Positions 1 through 7,263 of a DNA stretch of 64,000 nucleotides are shown in pieces (within the stretch, counting starts at the first letter, position 1; the number at the start of each line of letters is the position of its first letter). Below the pieces are notes generated by a model. It was given only the letters and a program-made list of their open reading frames with translations, did no database searches and had not been told where the DNA came from. The position numbers and the translations under genes are program-made. This DNA is from Amycolatopsis vastitatis (GTDB taxonomy: Bacteria > Actinomycetota > Actinomycetes > Mycobacteriales > Pseudonocardiaceae), in NCBI RefSeq assembly GCF_002234595.1, contig NZ_NMUL01000002.1, positions 124,001 through 188,000 on the forward strand. Reading direction: 5' to 3'.

Positions 1-1059
1 GAGGATCGTCGCGAACGCGACCGCGGAGATGAACCCGAGCAGCACCGGGCCGCCCAGTTCGAGCGCCAGCAGCGGGGCCGCCGCGTTCGTCGTGCCCGGG
101 GCCTTCGAGATCTTGTCCGGCCCGACGAGCGCACCCGCGCCGTAGCCAAGCACCAGCGTGAACAGGTAGAACACGCCGATCAGCACGATCGCCCAGACCA
201 CCGAGCGGCGCGCGTCGCGGGCCGTGGGCACCGTGTAGAAGCGCATCAGCACGTGCGGCAGGCCCGCCGTCCCGAGCACCAGCGCGACGCCCAGCGACAG
301 GAAGTCGAGCTTGGTCGTGCCGGTCTTGCCGTACTGCTTGCCCGGGTCGAGCAGTGCCGCGCCGCCCTTGCCGCCCTTGTCGACGGCGGCCTGGAACAGG
401 CTGGACAGGTTGAAGCCGTACTTGCCGAGCACCCACAGCGTCATCGCGAACGCGCCGACGATGAGCAGCGCGGCCTTGATGATCTGCACCCACGTCGTGC
501 CCTTCATGCCGCCGATGAGCACGTAGAGGATCATGATCACGCCGACGACGGCGATCACGACGTCCTGCCCCGCCTCGCCGGAAATGCCGAGCAGCAGGTT
601 CACCAGACCGCCCGCGCCGGCCATCTGCGCGAGCAGGTAGAAGAACGACACGATCAGCGTCGAAATCGCCGCCGCCGCGCGCACCGGCGTCTGCTTCATG
701 CGGAACGCGAGGACGTCGCCCATGGTGAACTTGCCGGTGTTGCGCAGCAGTTCCGCGACCAGCAGCAGTGCGACGAGCCAGGCGACCAGGAAACCGATGG
801 AGTAGAGGAAGCCGTCGTAGCCGTTGATGGCGATCGCGCCGGCGATGCCGAGGAACGACGCCGCCGAAAGGTAGTCACCGGAAATGGCGATGCCGTTCTG
901 CGGGCCGGTGAACGCGCGGCCGGCGGCGTAGTAGTCCGACGCCGTTTTCGTGTTGCGGCTGGCCCGGAACACGATCACCAGCGTGATCGCGACGAAGACC
1001 AGGAAGATGATGATGTTGAGGGTGGAATTGCTGCCCTCCACGCCCGCCGCGAGGTTCAT
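1..1059 (-). CDS. Cation/acetate symporter (SSS family, ActP-like), C-terminus beyond window
   Basis: A sodium/solute symporter of the inner membrane that would import acetate or a similar short carboxylate. ATG at 1059 opens a frame that stays open to base 1, giving about 353 N-terminal residues; the C-terminus is outside the window. The translation shows one N-terminal helix, then the family signature NGIAISGDYLSAASFLGIAG, and further helices up to FISAVAFATIL. Its start overlaps the stop of the DUF485 gene by four bases (ATGA, 1056-1059), the classic yjcH-actP order, so the two are translationally coupled. It is a paralogue of the symporter at 1549-3339 but has a normal-length loop before the LPHVL segment. 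The exact substrate is inferred from family and partner only. Confidence 0.9.
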   Translation of the reverse strand, partial: MNLAAGVEGSNSTLNIIIFLVFVAITLVIVFRASRNTKTASDYYAAGRAFTGPQNGIAISGDYLSAASFLGIAGAIAINGYDGFLYSIGFLVAWLVALLLVAELLRNTGKFTMGDVLAFRMKQTPVRAAAAISTLIVSFFYLLAQMAGAGGLVNLLLGISGEAGQDVVIAVVGVIMILYVLIGGMKGTTWVQIIKAALLIVGAFAMTLWVLGKYGFNLSSLFQAAVDKGGKGGAALLDPGKQYGKTGTTKLDFLSLGVALVLGTAGLPHVLMRFYTVPTARDARRSVVWAIVLIGVFYLFTLVLGYGAGALVGPDKISKAPGTTNAAAPLLALELGGPVLLGFISAVAFATIL

Positions 1060-1406
1060 CGGCCCGGCTCCCCTTCGATCCGGGCGCGGATCTCGTCGGC
1101 GACGGGGTCCAGCCTGCGGTTGGCGTACCGGACGTAGAGCCCGGTGATCACGAACGTCGAGACGAACTGCAGCAGGCCGAAGACGAGGCCGACGGTGATG
1201 TTGCCGAACAGCTTGGTGCTCATGAAGCCGTGCGCGTAGTCCGCCAGCAGCACGTACAGCAGGTACCAGAGCAGGAACAGCGCGGTCATCGGGAACACGA
1301 ACACCCGCAGCCGGCGGCGCAGGTCCGTGAATTCGGGACTTCCCTGGATTCTCTCCCAGTCGGTCTGCGGCTCCGCGCCACCGACTTCTTGTTCGGTGCT
1401 GCTCAC
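1056..1406 (-). CDS. DUF485 family membrane protein (YjcH-like symporter partner)
   Basis: A 116-residue protein of the DUF485 family, small two-helix inner-membrane proteins encoded beside ActP-type symporters. The first 40 or so residues are hydrophilic. Helices follow at about residues 37-55 and 70-92, and the tail Y(V)RYANRRLDPVADEIR is typical of the family. The start is GTG at 1406 with a GGTGGAG-like ribosome binding site about 9 bases upstream. Its stop overlaps the symporter start by four bases. The 142-base gap to the upstream symporter gene probably carries the promoter of this pair. The molecular role of DUF485 proteins is not settled; stabilising or modulating the symporter is the usual guess. 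Confidence 0.88.
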   Translation of the reverse strand: MSSTEQEVGGAEPQTDWERIQGSPEFTDLRRRLRVFVFPMTALFLLWYLLYVLLADYAHGFMSTKLFGNITVGLVFGLLQFVSTFVITGLYVRYANRRLDPVADEIRARIEGEPGR

Positions 1407-1548
1407 AGCGGATCTCCACCTTCCCGTTCTCGTCCGATCGGGCGCCAGAGCTTAAGTAGAAACCCACTGGGAGATTCCCGCACGCCGTCATTTACCAGAC
1501 CGCGACTCACCCGATCAGGTAAAGAATTTCTGACCGGCTGTCAGCACT

Positions 1549-3339
1549 TCACTTGCGGTGGCGGCCGCGGCCCGCGATGCGGGTCTTTTCCTCGGCCTGG
1601 CCGAACCGCGCAACAGCCCTGTCCCGCATGAAGCCGAGCGGGTCGGGCGCGTGCAGCCGCAGCATGATGTCGTGGACGTGCTCGGGACGCCCGTAACCGG
1701 TCACGCGGCTGACCAGATACGTCGTCACGAAGGCCATCGGGACGGTGATCAGCGCGGGCTGGCTGACGAACCAGGGCGCCCAGTCGCCGGTGTAGCCGCT
1801 CACGACGTCGAGCACGAGCGCGGCCAGCACCAGACCACCGCCGACGAACATCCCGGCCAGCGCGCCGGGCCAGGACAGCTTGCGCCACCAGATGCCCAGC
1901 ACCAGCAGCGGGCTGAACGTCGACGCGGCGAGCGCGAACGTCAGCCCGATCGACAGCGAGATGTCCTCCGGCCGCAGCGCGACCGCCAGCGCGATGGGGA
2001 ACAGCGCGACCAGCCCGGCCGCCACGCGGAAGTCCCGGACCCGGCCGGGCAGCAGGTCGGTCGACACGACCCCGGCGACGCTCACCAGCAGGCCGGAAGT
2101 GCTGGAGAGGAACGCGGAGAAGGCGCCGGCCGCGGTGACCGCGCCGAGGATCTGCCCGCCTGCCCCCGGCAGGATCGCCGACGGCAGCCGCAGGATCGCC
2201 GCGTCCGTCTTGCCGGTGACCAGCAGTTCGGGGACGTACATCCGGGACAGCGCGCCCAGCAGCGTCGGGAACAGGTAGAACAGCCCCAGCAACAGCAGGA
2301 CGTGCACGGTGGTCCGGCGCGCGGCCTTGCCGTCGGGGTTGGTGTAGAAGCGGACCAGCACGTGCGGCAGGCCCATCGTCCCCAGGAACGTCGCGAACAT
2401 CAGCGAGTACGTCTGGAGCAGGTCGGTGAGGCTGCCCGAGCCCGGGTGCAGCCAGTTCGCGTTGTCCGCGGTCGCGTCGCTGACCACCGGCACCGGCGTA
2501 CCGGCCATGAACTTCAGCGTGGTGCCTTCGGAAACCGTGTGGGGCGCCAGCGGTGTCCAGTGCGTCGGGCCGGCCGCCGGGCCGTTGTCGGTGCGGCCGT
2601 AGGCGTACAGGTACGTGTCGGACGTGACGTGCAGCGTGACGTCGGTCTGCACGTCCACCGTGGTGTCGCTGACGAACACCGGCGGCGCGGGTGCGCCGAG
2701 CGGCCGGAACCCGTCCGGCCCGCCGCCGGCGAAGAAGACCATGCACAGCACGAACGCGGGCACCGAGATCGCGAACAGCTTGACCCAGTACTGGAACGCC
2801 TGGACCACGGTGATCGCGCGCATGCCGCCGGAGATCACGTTGAAGGTGACCACGATCATCACCGCGACCGCACCCGCCCACGCCGGCACGGGCAGGATCG
2901 TCGCGAGGGTCAAGCCGGCGCCCTGCAGCTGGGGGGCCATGTACAGGATCCCGATGAACACGACGAACGCCGTGGAGAACCGCCGCAGGCCCTTCGAGCC
3001 GAGCCGCATCTCGACGAAGTCGGGCAGCGTGTACGCGCCGGACCGGCGCAGCGGCGCCGCCACGAACAGCATCAGGGCGAGGTAGCCGGCGGTGAAGCCG
3101 ATCGGGAACCACAGCGCGTCGGCGCCGTCCTTGAGGACGATCCCGGCGATGCCGAGGAACGACGCCGCCGACAGGTACTCGCCCGAGATCGCGGCGGCGT
3201 TGCGGCGGGACCGCACGGTCCGCCGGGCGACCAGGAAGTCGTGCGTGGTCGTCGCCGAACGCGAGGAGCGGTGACCGAGGTAGGGCGTCACCACGGCGAC
3301 CAGCACGATGCCGGTCAAGGCCCACGGGTTCAACTGCAC
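1549..3339 (-). CDS. Second cation/acetate-type symporter (SSS family) with an extracytoplasmic insertion
   Basis: A 596-residue sodium/solute symporter, paralogous to the gene at 1-1059. The family core is clear: AAAISGEYLSAASFLGIAGI near residues 48-67, GGMRAITVVQAFQYWVK near 171-187, and TMGLPHVLVRFYTNPDG near 321-337. Between the helix ending near residue 205 and the helix starting near 303 lies a segment of about 95 residues rich in Val, Thr, Ser, Asp and Pro. It is roughly 55-60 residues longer than the matching loop in the neighbour and reads like a small beta-rich domain. The start is GTG at 3339. It follows the small membrane gene 3371-3922 by 31 bases and probably belongs to the LytTR operon. 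Acetate or pyruvate uptake is inferred. Confidence 0.88.
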   Translation of the reverse strand: MQLNPWALTGIVLVAVVTPYLGHRSSRSATTTHDFLVARRTVRSRRNAAAISGEYLSAASFLGIAGIVLKDGADALWFPIGFTAGYLALMLFVAAPLRRSGAYTLPDFVEMRLGSKGLRRFSTAFVVFIGILYMAPQLQGAGLTLATILPVPAWAGAVAVMIVVTFNVISGGMRAITVVQAFQYWVKLFAISVPAFVLCMVFFAGGGPDGFRPLGAPAPPVFVSDTTVDVQTDVTLHVTSDTYLYAYGRTDNGPAAGPTHWTPLAPHTVSEGTTLKFMAGTPVPVVSDATADNANWLHPGSGSLTDLLQTYSLMFATFLGTMGLPHVLVRFYTNPDGKAARRTTVHVLLLLGLFYLFPTLLGALSRMYVPELLVTGKTDAAILRLPSAILPGAGGQILGAVTAAGAFSAFLSSTSGLLVSVAGVVSTDLLPGRVRDFRVAAGLVALFPIALAVALRPEDISLSIGLTFALAASTFSPLLVLGIWWRKLSWPGALAGMFVGGGLVLAALVLDVVSGYTGDWAPWFVSQPALITVPMAFVTTYLVSRVTGYGRPEHVHDIMLRLHAPDPLGFMRDRAVARFGQAEEKTRIAGRGRHRK

Positions 3340-3370
3340 GGGAGGAATCCTCGCACGTCTGTGCGCGAAA

Positions 3371-3922
3371 CTAGTTTTCGATCATGTCCACGAACGCGCG
3401 TTCGTTGCGCTCGGCCAGCCGGTTGTACCAGATTCCGACGCCGAACAGGAACGGGAACGGCAGCACGCCGAGGATCAGCCAGGCCACCGGGATGCCCAGC
3501 AGGCTCAGCGAGGAGAACCCGGGAACCACGTAGAACAGCACCGGCAGCGAGCCGAACACCACGACGACGAGCAGCGCGAGCAGCAACGCGGTCCGCAGCT
3601 GCACCTTCACCAGGTGGTCCTGGACGAGCAGCTTCCCCCAGCTGGTCTGCTCTTCCAGCTCGACGCGGGCGCGCAAGGTGCCGGCACCGCGACGCGGGTC
3701 GGCGAGGATCACCCGCTCCCGCTTGGGTTTCGCGTGGTGTTCCGGCTTCGGCGGCTCGTCGTCCGGGGCCGGCGGCAGCGACTCGACGACGGCCCGGTCG
3801 CCCGGCTGAGACTGCGGCTGCGGCAGTGGCTGCGGCAGCTGCCGATGACGGGGCCGCCTCCCGAGCGTCGGATCGGGTTCGCGGACGCCGTTCGCGCGGC
3901 GCTCGTAGAAGTCGTCGGTCAT
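3371..3922 (-). CDS. DUF485-like membrane protein with a disordered N-terminus
   Basis: A 183-residue protein. Residues 1-95 are hydrophilic and rich in Pro, Gln and Arg (LPQPLPQPQSQPG), probably disordered and cytoplasmic. Residues 105-183 hold two hydrophobic helices (about 115-138 and 142-162) followed by GVGIWYNRLAERNERAFVDM, the same layout as the DUF485 partner at 1056-1406. I therefore read it as the symporter partner of the downstream SSS gene. It lies 13 bases after the LytTR regulator and 31 bases before the symporter, so the three form one likely operon. Assignment to DUF485 proper rests on topology and tail resemblance and is moderately sure. Confidence 0.8.
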   Translation of the reverse strand: MTDDFYERRANGVREPDPTLGRRPRHRQLPQPLPQPQSQPGDRAVVESLPPAPDDEPPKPEHHAKPKRERVILADPRRGAGTLRARVELEEQTSWGKLLVQDHLVKVQLRTALLLALLVVVVFGSLPVLFYVVPGFSSLSLLGIPVAWLILGVLPFPFLFGVGIWYNRLAERNERAFVDMIEN

Positions 3923-3935
3923 GGCCGGTCCCGGC

Positions 3936-4769
3936 TCAGCCGTTCCGGCCCGAACCGACCAGCCGGTCCTTCAGCGCCCGGGTGTGCCGCCTGCTCACCG
4001 GCAGCACCTTCTCCTCGTTGCCGATGACGACCTGGTAGCCGCCCTGGCCCATGCGCAGCTCGGTGATCAGCGGGAGCGCGACCAGGAACGACCGGTGGAT
4101 CCGGACGAACCCGGCCTTCTCCCAGCGTTCCTCCAGCTGGGCCAGCGGGATGCGGACGAGGTGGCTGCCTTCGGTGGTGAACAGCCGGGCGTAGTCGCCC
4201 TGCGCCTCGACCCAGCGGACCGACGAGCGCGGGATGAGCTTGGTGGTGCCGGCGAGCTCGACGGGGATGACCTCGTCGTCGTTCTTCACCGGCTCGCCGC
4301 CCATCGCGCCGGGCGGCGGCGCCGCGGCCGCGGCCAGCTTGTCGAGCACGCGGGAGATCGCGCGGTCGAGGCGGTCCTGCTGGTACGGCTTGAGCACGTA
4401 GTCGAGGGCGCCGAGGTCGAAGGCGTTGACCGCCTCCTCGGCGTGCCCCGTCACGAACACCAGGCACGGCGACGGGCGCAGCGCGGCGAACACCCGGGAC
4501 ATCTCCATCCCGGAGAGGCCGGGCATGTCGATGTCGGCGAAGACGGCGTCGACGATCGGCAGGCCGCGGTCCTTGCGCTCGCGCAACCGCGGGTCGTCGG
4601 TGGACAGCAACCGCAGCGCCTCGGAGGCGTCGATCGCCGGGAACACCTTCGCCACGTGCGGGCTGTTGCGCAAGCAGTGGACGAGTTCGTCAAGACCGTT
4701 GGGCTCGTCGTCCACAGCCAGGACCACGAGCTTCCGGGTGTCATCGTGAGCACTCACAGTGAAACGCAT
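3936..4769 (-). CDS. LytTR family response regulator
   Basis: A 277-residue two-component response regulator. The receiver domain spans about residues 14-140, with the acidic pair at D20/D21, the likely phospho-acceptor D79 in VFADIDMPGLSG, and K128 in DYVLKPY. A Pro/Ala linker (145-160) leads to a LytTR DNA-binding domain (about 168-275) with RWVEAQGDYARLFT and IHRSFLVAL. LytTR proteins paired with LytS-type kinases, such as BtsSR and YpdAB, often control carboxylate uptake. That fits the symporter genes directly downstream; the kinase at 7264-8589 is the likely partner. The start is uncertain: ATG 4769 is used here, but ATG 4778 or GTG 4757 (with AGGA about 11 bases upstream) are possible. 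Confidence 0.88.
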   Translation of the reverse strand: MRFTVSAHDDTRKLVVLAVDDEPNGLDELVHCLRNSPHVAKVFPAIDASEALRLLSTDDPRLRERKDRGLPIVDAVFADIDMPGLSGMEMSRVFAALRPSPCLVFVTGHAEEAVNAFDLGALDYVLKPYQQDRLDRAISRVLDKLAAAAAPPPGAMGGEPVKNDDEVIPVELAGTTKLIPRSSVRWVEAQGDYARLFTTEGSHLVRIPLAQLEERWEKAGFVRIHRSFLVALPLITELRMGQGGYQVVIGNEEKVLPVSRRHTRALKDRLVGSGRNG

Positions 4770-4816
4770 CCTGCCCATTGCCGAGTGCAATGTCCAGCCC
4801 CCGTCCGCCTTAAGTG

Positions 4817-4848
4817 AGGAGACCCGCGACCGGAGCCGCGGGCCTCCT
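4817..4848 (-). terminator. Terminator hairpin after the GH16 gene
   Basis: AGGAGACCCGCG (4817-4828) pairs with CGCGGGCCTCCT (4837-4848) around an 8-base loop, with one A-C mismatch. It begins four bases after the GH16 stop codon on the minus strand. It would insulate GH16 transcription from the LytTR operon downstream. Confidence 0.75.
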
Positions 4849-4852
4849 GCTC

Positions 4853-6241
4853 TCAATGCACGAACGTGAACCAGTTGAGGTTCACGAAGTCGGCCGGCTG
4901 GCCGCTCGTGAACGTCAGATACACGTTGTGGACACCGGTGACCGCGCTGATGTTCGCCGGGACGGTCCGCCAGCTCTGCCAGCCACCGGTGTTCGCCACC
5001 GCGAAGCTGCCGATGGGCGCGTTGGACCGGCTGTCGAGCCGCACCTCGACCAGTCCGCTGACCCCGCCCGCGGCCCCGGACGCCACGCGCGCCTGGAAGT
5101 TCGTCGCGGCGCTGCCGCCGAAGTCGATGCCGGGGTAAAGGGCCCAGTCGCCGTTGCCCGCGGGCCCGATGTTCTGCCCGCCGCCGGTGTCGGTGGTCGT
5201 CTGCTTGGCCAGGCCGTTCTGCTGGGTGTAGGACTCCGCCTGGATGGTGGCGTAGGCGCTGCCGCCGTTGCCGGGCGGAGTCGTCGTGGTGGGCGGGGTC
5301 GTCGTGCCGCCACCGCCGCCGCGGGTGGTCACCGTGACGTAGTCGACGACCATGGGGTGCCCGGGCACGATCCCCGGCCCCGGCGTGGTCGTGCCGGAGT
5401 TGTTGTTGGGGAACGCGCCGCCGATCGCGACGTTCAGCAGCACGAAGTAGCCCTGGTGCGTGGTCATGTTCGCCCAGGTGGTCGCGTCGAGCTGGTTCTG
5501 GCTCACCGAGTGGAACTGCTGCCCGTCGACGAACCAGCGGAGGACCTGCGGGCTGCTGCTCGCGTCCCATTCGAAGCGGTAGGTGTGGAAGGCCGACTGG
5601 CAGCTGCTGCCCGGGCAGGCCCGGTTGTTCGGCAGACCGGTGGTCTCGTTGCACGGGCCGCCCGGGTTGACGCCGCAGTGCAGGACGCCCCACACGGAGT
5701 TGATCCCGTTGACGTTTTCCATGATGTCGAACTCGCCGATGGCGGGCCAGTTCCAGTAGTTGCCGCGGTAGGGGCCGCCGAGGGCCCAGAACGCCGGCCA
5801 GTACCCGAGCGCGGCCGCGCCGGTGACGTCCGGCATCTGGATCCGGCTTTCGATCCGCATGACGCCGCCCGCCGGGGGCTTGAAGTCGGCGCGCTGGGTT
5901 TCGATCCGCGCCGACGTCCAGTTGCCCGCGCCGTCGCGCAACGGCGTGATGCGGAGGTTGCCGGAGCCGTCTTGAGAGACGTTGCCGGGGCTCGACGTGT
6001 AGTTCTGGATCTCGCCGGTGCCCCAGTTGGCGGGGCCGCCCGGGTAGCTGTGGCCGGTGTCGATGATCCAGTTCGCGCCGGACGGGAGCGAGCCGGAGCC
6101 GCCGGTGAAGTCGTCGGCGAACACCGTCGTCCAGCCCGCTTCGGGCGGCGGGATGGACGCCGCGGCGGGCAGGGTCAGGGGGATGGCGATGAGTGCGGCG
6201 CCGAGCACCGCGCCGAGAACGAGCCTGCGGGAGTGGGGCAT
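4853..6241 (-). CDS. Secreted glycoside hydrolase family 16 beta-glucanase with C-terminal CBM6
   Basis: A 462-residue secreted endo-beta-glucanase, probably acting on beta-1,3-glucan (laminarin type). Residues 1-29 form a signal peptide (MPHSRR, hydrophobic core, ending PAAAS). The GH16 domain covers about 33-307 and carries the catalytic signature E170-F-D172-I-M-E175, where E170 is the nucleophile and E175 the acid/base. A Gly/Thr/Pro linker (308-327) joins a carbohydrate-binding module of family 6 (329-462), seen from ATIQAESYTQQNG through the final NLNWFTFVH. The gene has its own terminator. Its leader holds a long hairpin over the ribosome binding site (6252-6304) and a CRP-like site (6347-6362), so expression looks tightly controlled. 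Substrate specificity within GH16 cannot be fixed from sequence alone. Confidence 0.93.
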   Translation of the reverse strand: MPHSRRLVLGAVLGAALIAIPLTLPAAASIPPPEAGWTTVFADDFTGGSGSLPSGANWIIDTGHSYPGGPANWGTGEIQNYTSSPGNVSQDGSGNLRITPLRDGAGNWTSARIETQRADFKPPAGGVMRIESRIQMPDVTGAAALGYWPAFWALGGPYRGNYWNWPAIGEFDIMENVNGINSVWGVLHCGVNPGGPCNETTGLPNNRACPGSSCQSAFHTYRFEWDASSSPQVLRWFVDGQQFHSVSQNQLDATTWANMTTHQGYFVLLNVAIGGAFPNNNSGTTTPGPGIVPGHPMVVDYVTVTTRGGGGGTTTPPTTTTPPGNGGSAYATIQAESYTQQNGLAKQTTTDTGGGQNIGPAGNGDWALYPGIDFGGSAATNFQARVASGAAGGVSGLVEVRLDSRSNAPIGSFAVANTGGWQSWRTVPANISAVTGVHNVYLTFTSGQPADFVNLNWFTFVH

Positions 6242-6250
6242 CGGGTGCGA

Positions 6251-6304
6251 CCTCCTTGTCGACCGGATTTGTTGCCGTTCACAACAAAGCCCGTCGACAA
6301 GGAG
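6251..6304 (-). promoter_or_regulatory. Leader hairpin sequestering the GH16 ribosome binding site
   Basis: On the plus strand CTCCTTGTCGAC (6252-6263) and GTCGACAAGGAG (6293-6304) are perfect inverted repeats. Nested inside them TTTGTTG (6268-6274) and CAACAAA (6282-6288) are a second perfect pair around a 7-base loop. In the mRNA these form one stem with two 1x1 mismatches. The 3' arm contains nearly all of the AAGGAGG ribosome binding site, which sits 9 bases before the ATG at 6241. The same bases could also be a DNA operator; the nested repeat TTTGTTG-N7-CAACAAA is of the right size for one. Confidence 0.7.
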
Positions 6305-6346
6305 ACCCGAGGACCTCCTGCGATTCCAGAGGCGTTACACGGGAAG

Positions 6347-6362
6347 GGTGATCCAGGTCACA
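6347..6362 (-). promoter_or_regulatory. CRP/GlxR-like binding site upstream of the GH16 gene
   Basis: GGTGA-TCCAGG-TCACA matches the CRP-family consensus TGTGA-N6-TCACA in 9 of 10 defined positions (read on the minus strand TGTGA-N6-TCACC). It is centred about 113 bases before the GH16 start and upstream of the leader hairpin, a sensible place for catabolite control of a glucanase. Confidence 0.45.
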
Positions 6363-6398
6363 AAGTCTGCCTGGAAGTACCCGAACCGGACATCGGCG

Positions 6399-7244
6399 TC
6401 AGAGGCCGAAGCGCGACCAAGCCACCTTCTGCGACACGGCCTCCAGCACCGCCGCCGCCGCGGCCGGCGCGCCGAGACCCAGCCGGGCCAGCAGCGGCCT
6501 CTTCGGCTCGGCCACCGAGATCTCGGCGTCCGGGAACCGCTCGGTGACGATCTGCCGGAGGCTGCCGAGGCCGTCGACCAGGCCCAGCTCGACCGCCTTC
6601 GCGCCGAGCCAGACGTCCCCGGTGAACAGGTCTTCCGATTCGGCCAGCCGGTCGCCGCGGCGCTCCTTCACCCAGTTCACGAACAGCTCGTGGAGCTGGG
6701 TGTGCATCTTCTTGAGCCACTCGACGTCTTCGGGCTTCTCCGGCGAGAACGGGTCGAGCCGCGACTTGTTCGCCCCCGCCGTGTGCAGCCGCCGCTCGAT
6801 GCCGAAGCGCTCCAGCAGCCCGGGGAACCCGAACCCGCCGCTGATCACGCCGATCGAGCCGACCATCGACGTCCGGTGCGCGTAGATCTCGTCGGCCGCG
6901 CAGGCCAGCCAGTACCCGCCCGACGCGGCGACGTCCTCGCAGAACGCCAGGACCGGCACGTTCTTTTCGTCGGCCAGCTGCCGGATCCGCTCGGCGACCA
7001 GCCCGGACTGCGTCGGCGCGCCACCCGGCGAGTTCACCAGCAACGCGACGGCCTTCAGCCGGTCGTGGCCGAACGCCCTGGTCAGCGCCGATTCCACCGC
7101 GGTCAGGTTGATCGCTCCCCTGGCCAGCGGCGACGGCGACGGCGTGATCACGCCGTGCAGCCGCACCACGGCCACGACGTCCTTGCGCTCGACGCGGTCG
7201 GCGAGCACCGGGATCCGCGAAGCCAGCTTGTCCGTAACGCTCAT
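6399..7244 (-). CDS. S49 family serine peptidase (SppA/SohB-like, cytoplasmic form)
   Basis: A 281-residue peptidase of MEROPS family S49. The core shows LLVNSPGGAPTQSG (68-81), the nucleophile S108 in AASGGYW, MVGSIGVISGGFGF (127-140), and a candidate general-base Lys at K160 in AGANKSRLDPFSPE. There is no N-terminal signal anchor, unlike E. coli SppA, so it probably works in the cytoplasm or at the inner membrane face, either on signal-peptide remnants or as a quality-control protease. It lies 19 bases downstream of the LytS-type kinase and is likely co-transcribed with it, which is unusual and may be functional. The family call is firm; the substrate is unknown. Confidence 0.9.
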   Translation of the reverse strand: MSVTDKLASRIPVLADRVERKDVVAVVRLHGVITPSPSPLARGAINLTAVESALTRAFGHDRLKAVALLVNSPGGAPTQSGLVAERIRQLADEKNVPVLAFCEDVAASGGYWLACAADEIYAHRTSMVGSIGVISGGFGFPGLLERFGIERRLHTAGANKSRLDPFSPEKPEDVEWLKKMHTQLHELFVNWVKERRGDRLAESEDLFTGDVWLGAKAVELGLVDGLGSLRQIVTERFPDAEISVAEPKRPLLARLGLGAPAAAAAVLEAVSQKVAWSRFGL

Positions 7245-7263
7245 GACGCCAGGCTAGCGGGAT

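Noticed and set aside
1558..4038. A plus-strand open frame of 826 codons opposite the symporter genes
   Set aside because: It is an antisense shadow with Arg/Asp/Gln-rich low complexity. The minus strand encodes the symporter and DUF485-like genes.
3936..5693. A long minus-strand frame joining the LytTR regulator to about 300 upstream residues
   Set aside because: The upstream part is an antisense-free shadow of the GH16 gene in another frame, low-complexity Arg/Pro/Gly. The regulator has proper starts at 4757-4778 and a GH16 terminator lies between.
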